From: Vigna angularis
Taxonomy: Eukaryota; Streptophyta; Magnoliopsida; Fabales; Fabaceae
NCBI RefSeq assembly: GCF_016808095.1
Contig: NC_068975.1
Location: forward strand, 28,447,501 to 28,511,500
DNA length: 64,000 nucleotides
Direction of reading: 5' to 3'
The stretch's first letter is position 1. Each line of letters opens with the position of its first letter. Below the pieces are notes generated by a model. The model did no database searches, was not told where the DNA came from, and was given only the letters and a program-made list of their open reading frames with translations. Both the position numbers and the translations under genes were made by a program. This document shows positions 23,518 to 36,862 of the stretch, piece after piece.

Positions 23518-25043
23518 GGGGAGGGACATGGTGGCTCCTTAATTTGTGTCGTCCATCATAAATCATCATCTACTAACATATGATGTGATGTTATATGATG
23601 TGATATTGCATTAGCAGTTATTATCACACAAGAAGTGTATCACCACCATGACATTATTGTTGTTGGATAATAAAACCTGTTTTGTTAACATCTTACCTTC
23701 TGCTTCTTCTCTTTTCCTCCACTCAGAAAACTTCACTATTGTCTCTTTGAAAGTTTTTGGACAATAATTGGACAGTGATCTCTGTTCAAAACTGAGCTGA
23801 TTATTTTTTTTTTTACAAAATCAAAACATTAAAATTATAGAAGAAAGAAATTATCTAATTTAAAAATTGAAATGCAAATCATCCAACTTATACTTGTAAA
23901 AAAATATTAAAAAAATAAAACTCATTGTAAAATAATAAAATTAAATTAAATAAATGCTTTAACAACTTTTGAAATTAAACAGCACTTAAATTTATAGGTA
24001 TTATACACAATATAAAAACTCTACAGTTCATTTACATTGAATTTAAATGAATATAAAGCCTAACTTTTTAAGCTTAATAATAAATATTTTCCCTAGATTT
24101 TTACAATTTTTGTAATTTTGCCATTAAATTTTTTATTTTGCAAATTTTACCATATAAACTTTTTATATTTTTATCAATTGACTATTATATTAGTAAGGAC
24201 ATAACAAGGGAATTAAGGTAAGGAACTTTTTAGTTCAATTACAAAAACGGATTTTAGTTACTTAGCAATTGTAATATGGCAATCTCAAAAAATTTTAAAT
24301 ATTAACAGATTAAAAATAATAATCAATTATAGATGAATTTTTTAAAAATTTAATTATCTATAAATATTAAAAAAAATTAATGACAGATGAATTTAAAATA
24401 AGAATTATTGAAAAATTTTAATATGAATTTTATCACAAAATGAATAAAAACTTTTAAAAAAAATATTATACGTATTTATCCATGAATTTGTTTGTTGCTA
24501 TCAAATCTATTACCAATAAAAAACTTATTTGTAATAAAAGTCATATAAATTAGTTTCTTAATGAATTTTAATAATAGATATATTATGTAATATTTTAATT
24601 TCAGTTTACAATTGATAAAAAAAAAGTGTTATAAAATTGATAAAATAAATCAGATTTATTTCAAACTTGTAGATACAATATTAATACTAAAAGAAAACAC
24701 TAAAGAAACAACACGATAAATTAATATCCAAAAAGAAATTCATAAAACTAACATAGAAATATTATTATACATCACTTATTTATCAAAACAATTATATCAC
24801 ATTTGAAGATTTGTATTAGACTCAATTATCTTTATACATGTGTCCTTGAGTTAAATTAGTGGAGTTATGCATTTGTGGTAATAAAAATATTATTGTACCA
24901 CACACACAATATTAGTCTTTGTCATAGTCATAAGAACCCTAGGGTTGTCCTTATGACAGGACCTCCTATCACTGTCATTACCTAATCATCATCCTCTTCA
25001 TGAGTATGAACGATTAATAGAGTTCAGGATGATTACACAAATG
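23518..25043. other. NAS 3' flank and AT-rich intergenic DNA
   Basis: A likely poly(A) signal (AATAAA at about 23669) lies 150 bp past the NAS stop. From 23800 to 24900 the sequence is extremely A/T-rich and featureless. AAATG at 25039-25043 is the left target duplication of the solo LTR. Confidence 0.55.
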
Positions 25044-25742
25044 TGTCGCAACCGGAATCGCGACGGGACGACGATCCAATAAAAGAAAGAGTATTAATTT
25101 TGAAAAAGAGATTTTGGAGTCGCCACCATAGTTTATTCTGGAAAACTACGGAAAAACCATAAAATGATAAGGCATGGTCAAATTGAACCAGATTCTTGGT
25201 TCGGGAGTCGGTTACGTGTAGGGAAGGTATTAGCACCCTACAACGCCTGCCCTAAGGCAGTACCTTTAACTAAATGCGCGAATGTGGATGTGGTTTTCAA
25301 AGTGTTTAACTTTCCCTTAAAATAAAACTCAAAAGAAACAAACAATATTTTTTAGCCTTTTGGGCCCGACAAGGATTGACCTTGCTCCTACGTATCTCAT
25401 GCAAAATGAGAAATCAGGGTTACGTAGTTCTTTTAGAAACTGTTTGAGAAATTTGTTTGGAAAATTGTTTGAAAACTTGTTATGGATAATTTGGATTTTT
25501 GGGAGAATGAGCCTGACAAGGACTGGCCTTGCTCCTACGTATCTCCACTTTTGATGGAGAATCAAGGATCACGTAGTTCTGCAAGGCAATATTGTTTGTT
25601 ATTTGAAAAAGTAGATGTTTTTTAGTTTATTAAAGATTTTATATTTTTTGGTATTTTTTATTTAGGAGAATGAAGAGGTTTTTAGCACAAGGACGATGCG
25701 TGCGATCACACATGTGCCTAAACCTTTGAAACATATTTTTTT

Positions 25743-26010
25743 GCGTAATGAGTACTAGGCTGATGTGTACGATCGCACGAGCACTCACACGGCTTTTTTT
25801 TCTCTTATTGTTTTGCGTAATGAGTACTAGGCTGATGCGTACGATCGCACGAGCACTCACACGGCTTTCTCTTTTATTGTTTTGCGTAATGAGTACTAGG
25901 CTGATGCGTACGATCGCACGAGCACTCACACGGCTTTTTATTTATTTTATATTTGGGCAATAAGTACTAGGCTGATGCGTACGATCGCACGAGTACTCAT
26001 ACCGAGATTT
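25743..26010. repeat. four ~70-bp tandem units inside the solo LTR
   Basis: Units begin GCGTAATGAGTACTAGGC at 25743, 25815, 25884 and about 25955, and carry GATGCGTACGATCGCACGAG plus CACTCACACGG. They look like a derived form of the ACGATGCGTGCGATCACAC unit at 25690 and in the short LTRs. Confidence 0.85.
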
Positions 26011-26189
26011 ATTACATTAAATGTTTTTTTTTAAGTTTTATATATTTTTTTATTTACAATTTTTATAATTTTTAAGTAAAACAACACAAATAAGTTTACT
26101 AAATAAAACAAAGGGGTGAGAGTTACTGTACAATGGGTGAGAAAAATAATAATAAAAAACATAAAAAAACAAAGCCCGACGTGAATAGG

Positions 26190-27480
26190 GATGCCGAACG
26201 TTCCGTCGCAGGCGATCGTGCAGTTCGTGGTAGAGACCGAACGTACGTTGGGAAAGGAGGTGAATGACGAGCGCTCGTTGGGGACGAGCGTTCATTGGGC
26301 GATGATGAACGTTCGAGCGGACGTTGAGAACAGGAGAGTGGATGACGAGCGCTCGTTGGTGGAGATGTCGGACGGACGCTGGAAGAGGAGGCTTAATGAC
26401 GAGCGCTCGTTGGGGACGAGCGTTCGATGGGCGATGAAGGACGGATGCTGAGAAATGGGTTGAATGACGAGCGTTCGTTGGAGCACATGCGAATGGACGC
26501 TGGGAAACGGGTTGAATGACGAGCGCTCGCATGGGCGAGCGTTCGTTGGGGAAATGGGGACGGACGTTCGTTGTGGAATGGTCACCAAATGATTCGTCCA
26601 AGAGGAGGCAGAACGGACGCTGGGAAACTGGCTGAATGACGAGCGTTCGTTGGAGCATATGCGAACGGACACTGGGAAACGGGTTGAATGATGAGCGCTC
26701 GCATGGGCGAGCGTTCGTTGGGGAAATGGGGACGGACGTTCGTTGTGGAAGATGTCGGACGGACGCTGGAAGAGGAGGCTTAATGACGAGCGCTCGTTGG
26801 GGACGAGCGTTCGATGGGCGATGAAGGACGGATGCTGAGAAATGGGTTGAATGACGAGCGTTCGTTGGAGCATATGCGAACGGACGCTGGGAAACGGGTT
26901 GAATGACGAGCGTTCGTTGGAGCATATGCGAACGGACGCTGGGAAACGGGTTGAATGACGAGCGTTCGTTGGAGCATATGCGAACGGACGCTGGGAAACG
27001 GGTTGAATGACGAGCGCTCGCATGGGCGAGCGTTCGTTGGGGAAATGGGGACGGACGTTCGTTGTGGAATGGTCACCAAATGATTCGTCCAAGAGGAGGC
27101 AGAACGGACGCTGGGAAACTGGCTGAATGACGAGCGCTCGTTTGGGCGAGCGTTCGTTTGGACGAGCGTTCGTTGTGGAAGATGTCGGACGGACGCTGGA
27201 AGAGGAGGCTTAATGACGAGCGCTCGTTGGGGACGAGCGTTCGATGGGCGATGAAGGACGGATGCTGAGAAATGGGTTGAATGACGAGCGTTCGTTGGAG
27301 CATATGCGAACGGACGCTGGGAAACGGGTTGAATGACGAGCGTTCGTTGGAGCATATGCGAACGGACGCTGGGAAACGGGTTGAATGACGAGCGCTCGCA
27401 TGAGCGAGCGTTCGTTAGGGAAATGGGGACGGACGATTGGAAACTAACTGAAAGACGAACGTTCGAATAAGGCTTAACGT
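26190..27480. repeat. CpG-rich tandem and higher-order repeats inside the solo LTR
   Basis: A 52-bp unit (GAATGACGAGCGTTCGTTGG, then AGCATATGCGAACGGACGCT and GGGAAACGGGTT) is repeated directly, most cleanly at about 26845-27005. It is embedded in longer blocks; for example GAGCGCTCGCATGGGCGAGC recurs at about 26520, 26692 and 27010, with a close variant near 27393. Many units include the palindrome CGAGCGCTCG. Overlapping minus-strand frames of 190-290 codons here are repeat artefacts. Confidence 0.9.
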
Positions 27481-30400
27481 GCGTTTATTTATGGACTGTG
27501 AGTGTGAGTATGGAGGATGGGTATTTGGCCGTGAGGTGTTTTGGGAGGTTGATGATGACCAGTGAATGCGGGGAGAGGAATAGAGGTTCACGGCAGCAAA
27601 GAGGGCTGGGGATGATGTGATGAGGATGGAGAAGAGTTTGGGGTGGTGGTTGGCTGGGATGACGCGAGGTCGCAGTGGCGCGAGGAAGCTAACGGCTTAC
27701 AATGGTGGCATTAATGGCTATGACATGTCAATGGGGAATGAATGCGGTGGTCTCGATGGCGGCTTCGTTACACTCAAGGTGATTTGGTTTGAAGGTGGTG
27801 TAGACGATGACGGTGAAGGGACGGATTTCACTGCTGAATCGCGTGAAGTAGTATGGTAGCGATGATGATCTGGGGTGATGAGTTTTCTGAGTTTACTAAA
27901 GCCATGGTCGGGTTCGTTAGTTCTGAAGCTGGCGAAGTGGTCACGGTGGCAGAGAGTTGGTTACAGGAACCTGGAGATGGTGAGTCAATGAAAACGGCTC
28001 GCGCTGTAGGGTCAGCCGAGAAACAGGGATGACAGAGTGGGCATGGGAGATGATGATGATGGTGAATCTGGTGAAGTGGCTGAGGGACGATGAGTTTGCT
28101 GGCTGGGATAGATGATGATTGGTGAAGATAAGTAGTGGCCGTAAGGTGTTAACAATGGCCGTAGGTGTCTACGAAAGTGATGAAGTTGGCTGTGTATGAG
28201 TATAGGAGATAATGGAGAAAGAGAATGTGATGAAAATGATAGGTGCAGGCCGCGGGTGTCAATATGGCTTGTGGCATTGGGTGAATATGGACAATTGGTG
28301 TTGGACGTTCAGTGTCATGAAGGGATGAAGATTGATTTTCGGTAACAACAGACGTGCACAAATATTTACAACACTAGCCATTCATTAAATAACAACATAT
28401 GCAAACTTAACATACGTAAGCTTAACACATGCAAACTTAGTAACAACATAACAGAGGCATGCTCAAAGGCAACTTAACAGAGGCACATTCAAGGTCAATC
28501 AATCAAACTCAGAAAAACATGGAGTGGAAGGCATTACTTACCTCTTGAAGCTTGGTTCACTCTTTGTTAGCCTCCTGCGTCCGATCTCCTCCTCTTCTCG
28601 GTTGGCTTTCCTTTGCAATCAGGTGCTCCTTCCCCAGTTCCTTTTTTATGGCTGGAGTGGATGAAGGTTGCTGCTGGAAGTGAGGGCGAAAATGGAGAGC
28701 TGGCCCCTCATGAGTGAAAAGGAAGCGTTTCTTTTATAGCCAAATCTCAGAACCCGTGAGCCTCCCAACCTGTTCAGAATTCTTCCCGTGATCCTCTTTT
28801 CTTTGCATGCTGAGCTACAGTTTTTTGGCCGTGAGAAAATAGGTGAGGGCCTCCCAATCTTGTCTTCTTCTTCATACGGTGGACACCCTGTGCGTGTGGT
28901 TGCTTCCCTTTGCATTATTTCTGATTTCTTCATTTTTTACTTCATTATTGCTGCATGTGGGACACTCCAATATGTGCTCATTGACCGCCTTCTTGTCAAG
29001 TGGTTCTTCCATGTCATCAGAACACCATTTTATTCTCCTTCTTACATGTCCCTCCACCTTCACGTGCATGTGCTGACCAAACTGCATCCACTTACACATG
29101 TGTTCCTGGGAAAACCTGCTTACTGCTGTGTGTGTCTTAGAGCTGTTGCTCTGGACGTGAAAGAGTTGGAGCATGGAGGTTAATGATGATAGGTGGGAAC
29201 CTCTGCTGTCCGTCACATGCTCACCAAACCAAACAAAAGTGAATACAAAAAAAAACATAGCAGCTGCTCTTTCTTTATTCAAAGAAAGCCATTACTTCAA
29301 TGTGCCTCCAGCTCACTTTCACGTGGCAGCACCTCCTTGCCAGTGCACTTACACTATTTTTCTGCATGCTTCTTACCATCTTCACGTGCTACCATGCCCC
29401 TTTGTTTTGCTGCCATGTGCGTCTCAAGCTGGATGAAATTTGTTGCTGCAGGCCGTGAGCTTCTCAACTGCTGGATGGTGGATCGTGGCAGCTGCTGGAT
29501 TAGACGTGAAGTGTTGGCTGGTGATGGTAGCTGCCGTGGTTGGAGGAGAGGAAGAAGATGAGTGTCGTGGTGGCAGGGAGGTTGAACGTAGAAGGAGATG
29601 ATGAGGACGGTGAGATTGGGTTGAATGGTGGTGATGTGGTGATTCACGGGTGTGGTTGTTTGCAGGTCCGGTGCTGGAGGTGGTGAGGTCAGAGGTAGAC
29701 GATGATAGTGAAGTGGGTTGGTCTGAGATTGTGAAATGGTTGTGGTGGAATGATGGGTTGCGTTCAGCTTCACGATGGCTGGATATGGGTGGCACTGTGC
29801 CTTGGCTACCGATATGGTGGTTACAATGGTCGTGTGATGAGTGAAATATATTGAAAGAGATGAATGGAGGGAAACATAAATGACGAGAAGTTTCGGCCGA
29901 GGCCTTGTATTTTTGTTGTGATTGAACCGAGAATTGGTAGATATTGCACTCAATAATAATATATAAAACCATGCATTTCAGTAGCTTAAGTACGTAGACA
30001 TGCATTTTCAACATCATATGAACACAGTTTAAACACACACCTCTTGAAGCTTTCTGTAACTTCTCAGAGTAGTTTCCTCGTCTTTGCTCTTTTTCAGCCT
30101 CCTCTTTTCTTTCAAGCTTTTTTTAGTAGCTTCCGGGAGGCAAGTGGAATAAAGTCTGCAGCATCCAAACATGCCAGGCACATGGGAGGCAACCACTAGT
30201 GGCTGCCATGGAGTCAAACTTGTGCGACTGGAAACTGCAGGTGTGCATGGTGGCTGCCATGTGAGGCAGGAAAGCATCTTCTCTGCAAAGATTAGGAAAC
30301 CACCGTGGCATCCCTTTTTATTATTTTATAAATATATATATATTTTTTTTGTATTTTTGTATTTTATGTATTTTTGTATTTCGTATGTGTATAATTTTTT

Positions 30401-30669
30401 TGATTTTATAAAAATGAAACTAAAGTAAAACAAAGTTAATAAAAAAACAAAAAGAAAATAAAAGATGAAATAGAGATAAAATTAAGTTAAAACAGAAAAG
30501 ATTTATTATTTTTATTTGATTTGATTTTTTTTTATTCTGTATGAAAATAAACTAATAATGAAGATAAAACAAAAAAAAGAAAATAAAGAGAAAAGAAAAA
30601 AAAATACAAATTCTGACACACATTTTTTTATTTTTATTTAACGTACCTGGACGAAATTGGGTGTTGACA

Positions 30670-33600
30670 AAATGGAATAGTCCTTACCTAAAAATAAGAC
30701 AAACATTAGTGAAACACACATTTTATGGGATTCCCTTCCTAAAAATCATTGCTTCATCATCACTTTCATACCATGATTTAACAAACTCATATGGCATCAA
30801 TATCATCATTCATTAAAACATCATAGTACTCATAAACATATACATAAAGTATTGTGAATTCTATCTCAAATAGACATGGAAATAAATTTTCAAACATGCA
30901 CACTAATGCTCAAAAGTGGTGCCCAACTCTAGGTTTCTTGCAGAAGGTGGCCCTTAGTGGCATTCCTGGTGCTTAACATCAGACCTTTCACAAAAGGTGA
31001 CACTCAATCTAGCACTTAGCGAGAGTTCAAGCGCTCAACGCATTCTTCTCACAAAATATTGTACTTAGTGACACCCTCCTACGGCTCAACATTCAGGAAC
31101 AAAAATGATTCAAACTTGTAGTGAAAGATGACACTCAATAGTGAAAGATGACACTCAACAGTGCCCTACTGCCGCTCAATGCCAAAGCATTCACAGTTTA
31201 CTATGTTTAGCCATACAAAACCGACACTCAAACTAACACTTAGCGCTAACTTGCAATCACTCAACGTTGTATCAAACATCAACAAATAAATTTATGTGAT
31301 TTGGAGAAAAATGAATATGTTCAAATAATCAAATTGGTATTCCCTTCTTAGTATTTTGGTTAAAAACAACTTTTAATGTTAAGGCACATACCAGTTGGCT
31401 CAAATTATTAGATCATAAGTTTCTTAATCAACACAATTTCAACCAAGACAAATAACATAACAAACATCCAACACAAACCAAATTCAATAGATCAAGCATC
31501 ATCATACTAGTCAATCATACAAAACAATATTTCAAAATATCTATAACTTTTAAACAAATGCAATTAGCTTCCCTTACTTAAGAGACAAAAAAACTTGCTC
31601 ATAAGAATCCTAAACCTCTTTCAAGCTCACAAGATGTTCTATCTACACTTAGAAACAACACAAGCACGATCATACTCCATTAGAATAATTGATCAGTAGA
31701 AACTCATATAGATGTTTAACAGACACATGCAAGTGAAAAAAGACTCACATGTAATAGATAACAAAAAATGACCAATGTATTATATGTGGTCGAGGACCCC
31801 TCAGTCATGCTACTTATAGCCTTTAACCAGGTTACCCAAGACAAATGATATTTTATTGCTTACCAGAAACCTAGCCCGGTACCAGATATCAAGTGTCAGG
31901 TATTGAATGCTGAGGACTATGAAGGATGGATCCCCTAGCCTAATGTCGAATACTGGTCACCGGATGCCAAGTATCGGGTACTATGCCTCCAACACAAAGT
32001 ATACACCTTTTTTACAACCATGTTACTCGCTACGTCAGATATTGCCTATCGATGCCTTTGTATGTCTGCTAGAGACATTTTCGTGTTGGATAACTTAACC
32101 AAAAGAAAGTTGTTGTAGCCTCTCACAGGTTAGTTGACTATTGAGCCTTTGGGTCAATGAGCCATAATTGAGGCTTAATTAGATGGGAACCCATGGTCAG
32201 CAAAATATTCCCATTAATATTATTTTAATCGTGATTTGATTTCACCTTTTCCATTAATAAAATTTTTGACTAGAATCTCTAACTTGAGCATAAGAGAATC
32301 TTCTGCATGCATCTCACATCATTTAGTAGAGGACAAAAGAGGCTTGAAAGACATGTATCGAGAAAGTGGAATTAATATAGTGAAGAAAGAGTTCCCAGAA
32401 TATGTTCAGTTCCATAAGAACAACAAAAAAAAAAGAGAGTCAAAAATCAACTTACACATTAGTCTAAACTAAAAAGCTCAACGTTACAAGAATGTTAGTC
32501 TTGATTCTTTATTCAGACAAACAAAGAAGAAAAACAATTATAAAGAAATAAAATAACTCTAACAAAATGATTTTTAGATAAATAATGTGTTTTAAAATAA
32601 TCAATATCATTTTTAATAAAATTATTTATATTAAAATCTTTAAACATTAAAATAATTAACTTTTTGAATTACTATTATTTTTGAAATATCATTTTTTATA
32701 TCAAGATATCACATAAAAAATTTTGTATAAAAAAAAATTGTTGATACCAAAAAATTATAATTCATAAATAAATTTTAGGGATGGATAAAAATTCTAAATT
32801 CATCAATAAAATTTATTTATCAATAATTATTTTTTATAACTTAATATAGTGATAAAATCGTATAAGTTATTTTATTATTATACATGTAAACCTAGATAAA
32901 TTAATAAAAACATAAGTTAGTTGGATATTTTAACATGAATGAGAAAATCAAAGTTTTAATATCGTAAATTAGTTCCTTAAAATCTATAGAATAAAATACC
33001 AATAAATTAAACAAATAATTTAATAATTAATGGTAGGAATCTTTTCAATCAATCATAGCATAAATTATTTTTAGTTCATTTGTTATCACACTGTCACTTT
33101 CTTTAAGGTATTTAAGTTCATTTTATCACACAATTAATAAATTGACTTCTAATTTATATACAAAAAATGTGTACAATTTTAAAATTTAAATGAAAAAAAA
33201 ATCAAAATTAGAATCTTATTGATAAAATTCATAAAATTGAAAATTCAACAATAACACTCACAAAAGGTAAAATATATAATTTAAAATGTAATACATATTC
33301 CATACTTAACTGAAAATACAAGCTTTGGAAACCATTATTGTATGGTTAATAAATTACATTTTTTTTATCAACTTTTAATAAATTACATAGTTAATAGAAT
33401 GAGTATAATTTCAAAATTCATGTAAAAAAAAATCGTAATATTAAAACTTCAATAACGATATTTTTAAATGAAATAGGTGTTTTTGATGATCTCAATAATA
33501 AACCCATAGTTAAAAAATTAGTAAATATAAAATTATGGATGTAAAATACATTTTTAAATTAGAGGATTTTTATAATCTGATTATCAAGTAGTTAAAAAGT

Positions 33601-33835
33601 TAAATATCATTTGATTACCAGCTGGAAGGGTAAAAAAATTGGGATAGAAAAATGAATTGGATTAAAGGAAGTGTTGAAAATGAAGGAAGGACGGATTAGA
33701 AGATAGACACGTATCTCAGAGCAACCGAACCACCTTCCCCTGTTCCCCTTTCCCCTATTTTTCAACTTCTTTTTTTTCTTCTTCTTATTCGTTTCCATTC
33801 CCAGCCATAATCACTGCTAGCTTTTACCGCCGACA
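30670..33835. other. intergenic DNA with decayed repeats; UBC32 promoter at right
   Basis: 30900-31280 has a degenerate array built on CACTCAA/GCGCTCAACG-like words, and 31860-31990 has repeated GGTAYCAGATAYCAAGTRTC-like words; both look like remnants of LTR elements. 32480-33600 is very A/T-rich. The last ~150 bp before the ATG at 33836 is pyrimidine-rich and should be the UBC32 leader. Confidence 0.5.
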
Positions 33836-36226
33836 ATGGCCGACAAGTACAACCTCAAGAACCCCGCCGTCAAGCGGATCCTCCAGGAGGTCAAGGAGAT
33901 GCATTCCAACCCCTCGGACGATTTCATGAGCCTACCTCTCGAGGTTCATTTTTACCCCTTAGATCATATCCGTCATCTGTGCCTTATGTTCTTTCATTTC
34001 GCCACCTTGTGACGAAGGATTTGTGTGAGATCGCGGTATTGTGCGTGTGGTTCAATGGGATTTGTCGTGGTGCGTGGCGAGAAATTGTGAATGTCTTTTT
34101 GATGTGTGATTGTGATTGTGCTTGTTTTGGGAAATTCCTTTATTTGGTGTTTGGATGGGGAAATTTATGATTTTTAAAAATTATGATGGAATTTTGGGGA
34201 AATTGTGTTATTGGGTGTTTTATGTTTAAGGGGATTTCACTTTATGGGCTGTTCTGAATTCTGTGCAAATTTTAACATTGTAAAAATATGTGAGCTCAAA
34301 TCTCGTTGTCAATTTGAGTATTTTGCTTTAATTGTTGGATAATCTGTAACTATAAGCATTATTCTTGTCTTGATACTTGTTGTAACCGTGATGACTATCG
34401 CCCAAACTTCTCAATTTTCTTTTTTGAAAACAAAAACTTGTGAGTGTGGATGTCAATAGTTTATTAATTTTACCTTGATATCACGAACGTGATAAATCTC
34501 CTTAATTGTGTTCCGTTCTTGCCTTATCTTTGTTTTTGTCTGTAACTTGTCCTGGTTTGAAACTCGTAATTTGATTATTGGCTATTACTTTTGTATTTGT
34601 TTGTTGTCATATCTTTCTTTAGTAACTTCAATGATGCGATTGTTTTCAGGAAAATATATTTGAGTGGCAATTTGCGATCAGAGGGCCTCGTGATACTGAA
34701 TTTGAGGGTGGTATTTATCATGGACGGATCCAGCTGCCTTCAGAGTATCCATTCAAACCCCCTTCGTTTATGTTGTTGACAGTAAGATGTTGCTCCCTTC
34801 CTCCTGATTTATATTCTTGTGTTAGTTTGTGTATCCTTGGTTTGAATACTGAATAAAGATCATTCCTTGCTTAAAAATTTAACTTTTTTTTTTTGTCAGC
34901 CTAATGGTCGTTTCGAGACTCAAACCAAGATTTGCTTGAGCATTTCAAATCATCACCCTGAGCATTGGCAACCATCATGGAGCGGTAAATAACATTCCTT
35001 TTTACTCTCGACTCTGTTTTTGGTTGCTATTTTGCAAGCTATCCATTGAGTCTGGGTTATTTTCTCATAAATGTCATGTATTTTCCATTCTGATTATACA
35101 AGATTAAAACTGTTTAGTTGTTGATCTGCAGTTATAAAACTTCCTGATTTATTTGACTGCGTCATTTATAATTTTCCATTATTATTATTATTGTCTTCTA
35201 GATAGGAGCATTCTATGCTTTGGGACATAACTTGACCTTCTCTGGATAAAAGTTAGCATAGCATTGATTCCCCATGTCTTAGATCATCACATTGGTTTGT
35301 AAAATAATTACAAATACAACCAGAAGAACACTGATCAAACTACGTAGTTGCATTTTAATGCTCTTGTAGTTTGCAGAACTGGAATGGGAATGTATGTTTA
35401 CTGTTTTCACCATTCTTCTTTATGCATTAGCTACATTTTTTTTACTTCTTAAATGCCTTGTCTTTATAACAAGGTGAGCCCTGTTAATTCCTTTGATGGC
35501 TAAAGGTCTCATTTTAATTGATGTAAATATCTTTTGGCAGTGAGGACTGCTCTAGTTGCACTGATTGCTTTCATGCCAACCAACCCAAATGGTGCATTGG
35601 GATCTTTAGACTACAAGAAAGAAGAGAGGCGTACCCTGGCTCTAAAATCTCGTGAAGGTCCTCCTAAATTTGGGACTCCTGAACGTCAAAAGCTGATTGA
35701 TGAGGTAAAATGTTGCTTATTGTTTTCACCTCAGTTTGCGTTTTCTGTAATATATTGTGCTGCTGAATGGACTTGGTTATCCCAGATACACGAGTACATG
35801 TTAAGCAAGGCACCCCCAGTTCCTCAACCAAGCGCAACAGAGGCTTCCGATGAGCACCCCAGAAATGAGGAGGCTGAGGCCCTAGTTGATTCACCTAATT
35901 CTGAGTCCTTACCAGCTGGAGAGAGGATTCCAGATCAAGAAGGTGATGGAATTGTTGAAGAACAAGAAGTCCTTGCAAATGCTAACCCTGCAGGAGTTGA
36001 AGTATCAAGGGAGATTCAATCAAATGTTTCAAGGAATGAGCTGCCCCAAAGGTCAGATACAACTGCAAGGGTTCACAATCCCAGGCCAGAGACAAGGGTC
36101 CAGAAACCTGATGATAGGCTGTTCACGTTGGCAGCTATCGGACTTGCTATTGCTATTGTGGTCCTTTTGCTCAAAAAGTTCATTAAATCTACCGAACATG
36201 GGGCACTTTTCTCCAATGGATCTTGA
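33836..36226 (+). CDS. UBC32: UBC32-type ER-anchored ubiquitin-conjugating enzyme E2
   Basis: Five exons with GT-AG introns: 33836-33943, 34650-34781, 34900-34984, 35541-35704 and 35786-36226. They join in frame to 309 aa, matching my recollection of Arabidopsis UBC32 in length and sequence. The UBC fold begins NLKNPAVKRILQEVKEM (6-22) and runs through EFEGGIYHGRIQLPSEYPFK (62-81 region). The active-site cysteine is Cys92 in TKICLSISNHHPEHWQPSW. The H-P-N of ordinary E2s is replaced by TPNGRF, as in the UBE2J (Ubc6) class. An acidic linker (about 165-270) leads to a C-terminal tail anchor, LFTLAAIGLAIAIVVLLLKK (about 275-294). The family works in ER-associated degradation. A short hairpin (GTGCTCCT/AGGAGCAC, 36384-36413) lies in the probable 3' UTR. 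Confidence 0.95.
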
Positions 36227-36862
36227 GACATTTGTGTTGCTGATGTTGGTTTCAGATATTAAAGATCTTAGCCTTATGCAGTGAATAGAAATATAGAGAG
36301 CTCTCTAATCTCTAGACTCAGAGGTGGTTTTATTTTTATTTTTTATTTTGTTATACTCTCTTTGTAATTATGGTAATATAGGTGTGCTCCTGCGATAAAT
36401 TGAGAAGGAGCACGCCCTTTGCTTCTACTTTATCATGTGGAGTAGCTATTATTCCCCTTTCCAAATGCTGTGTAACTTGATATATATGGATCGACCGAAA
36501 TTTATCATCAGTGTCTGGTTATCGTAAATCTGATTATGCCCATATAGGTTTGTCTTGCTCTTGAAACATTTTTCATCTAACTAAGCTGCCCAATGTCTTG
36601 TGTATAGATTCAATATTATTTTACCTTTTATTTGTATACGTGTGAAATATATATTTCGTTTTATCAAATATCAACTTTTGCTAGGAGTGGATTACCATTT
36701 CTCGGGAGATTTCTTTAAGTACATAGAACTTTAAAGGTTTAATATATCATTTAATCCCTACTTTTGAAGGTTTAGTTCAAAATGATCTTACTTTTTGAAA
36801 AAGTTCAGTAAGGTCCCATATTTTGTTTAAAAATGTTCAATTTGGTCCTTTTTGTGGACGCT
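36227..36862. other. UBC32 3' UTR and left flank of a foldback repeat
   Basis: Contains the UBC32 3' UTR. From about 36747 (TTTAATCCCTACTTTTGAAG, then AAGGTCCCATATTTTG and TTTGGTCCTTTTTG) the sequence has the repeated 'TTTGGTCCCT' style of legume Mutator-like foldback elements and runs into the inverted repeat at 36863. Confidence 0.5.

Larger units (their letters stand above)
25044..30669 (-). mobile_element. solo LTR of a long Ogre-type element, 5626 bp
   Basis: The sequence starts TGTCGCAACCGGAATCGCG and ends GACGAAATTGGGTGTTGACA, the same termini as the LTRs at 6.4 and 14.2 kb. It is flanked by the perfect 5-bp duplication AAATG at 25039-25043 and 30670-30674. No PBS, PPT or internal region is present, so this is a solo LTR left by LTR-LTR recombination. 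Only the outer parts match the shorter LTRs (about the first 650 bp and the last 20 bp). The middle is different and contains two tandem arrays and 27500-30300, which is moderately GC-rich but has no protein domain that I can identify. Ogre LTRs of several kb are known in legumes. Confidence 0.85.

Noticed and set aside
26050..27401. Minus-strand frames of 190-290 codons rich in NERSSFNPFPSVR
   Set aside because: They are translations of the CpG-rich tandem array in the solo LTR, with no domain and several overlapping frames.
28646..30311. Several 60-200 codon frames on both strands in the GC-richer part of the solo LTR
   Set aside because: No start context, splice structure or family resemblance; they overlap each other and lie within a delimited LTR.
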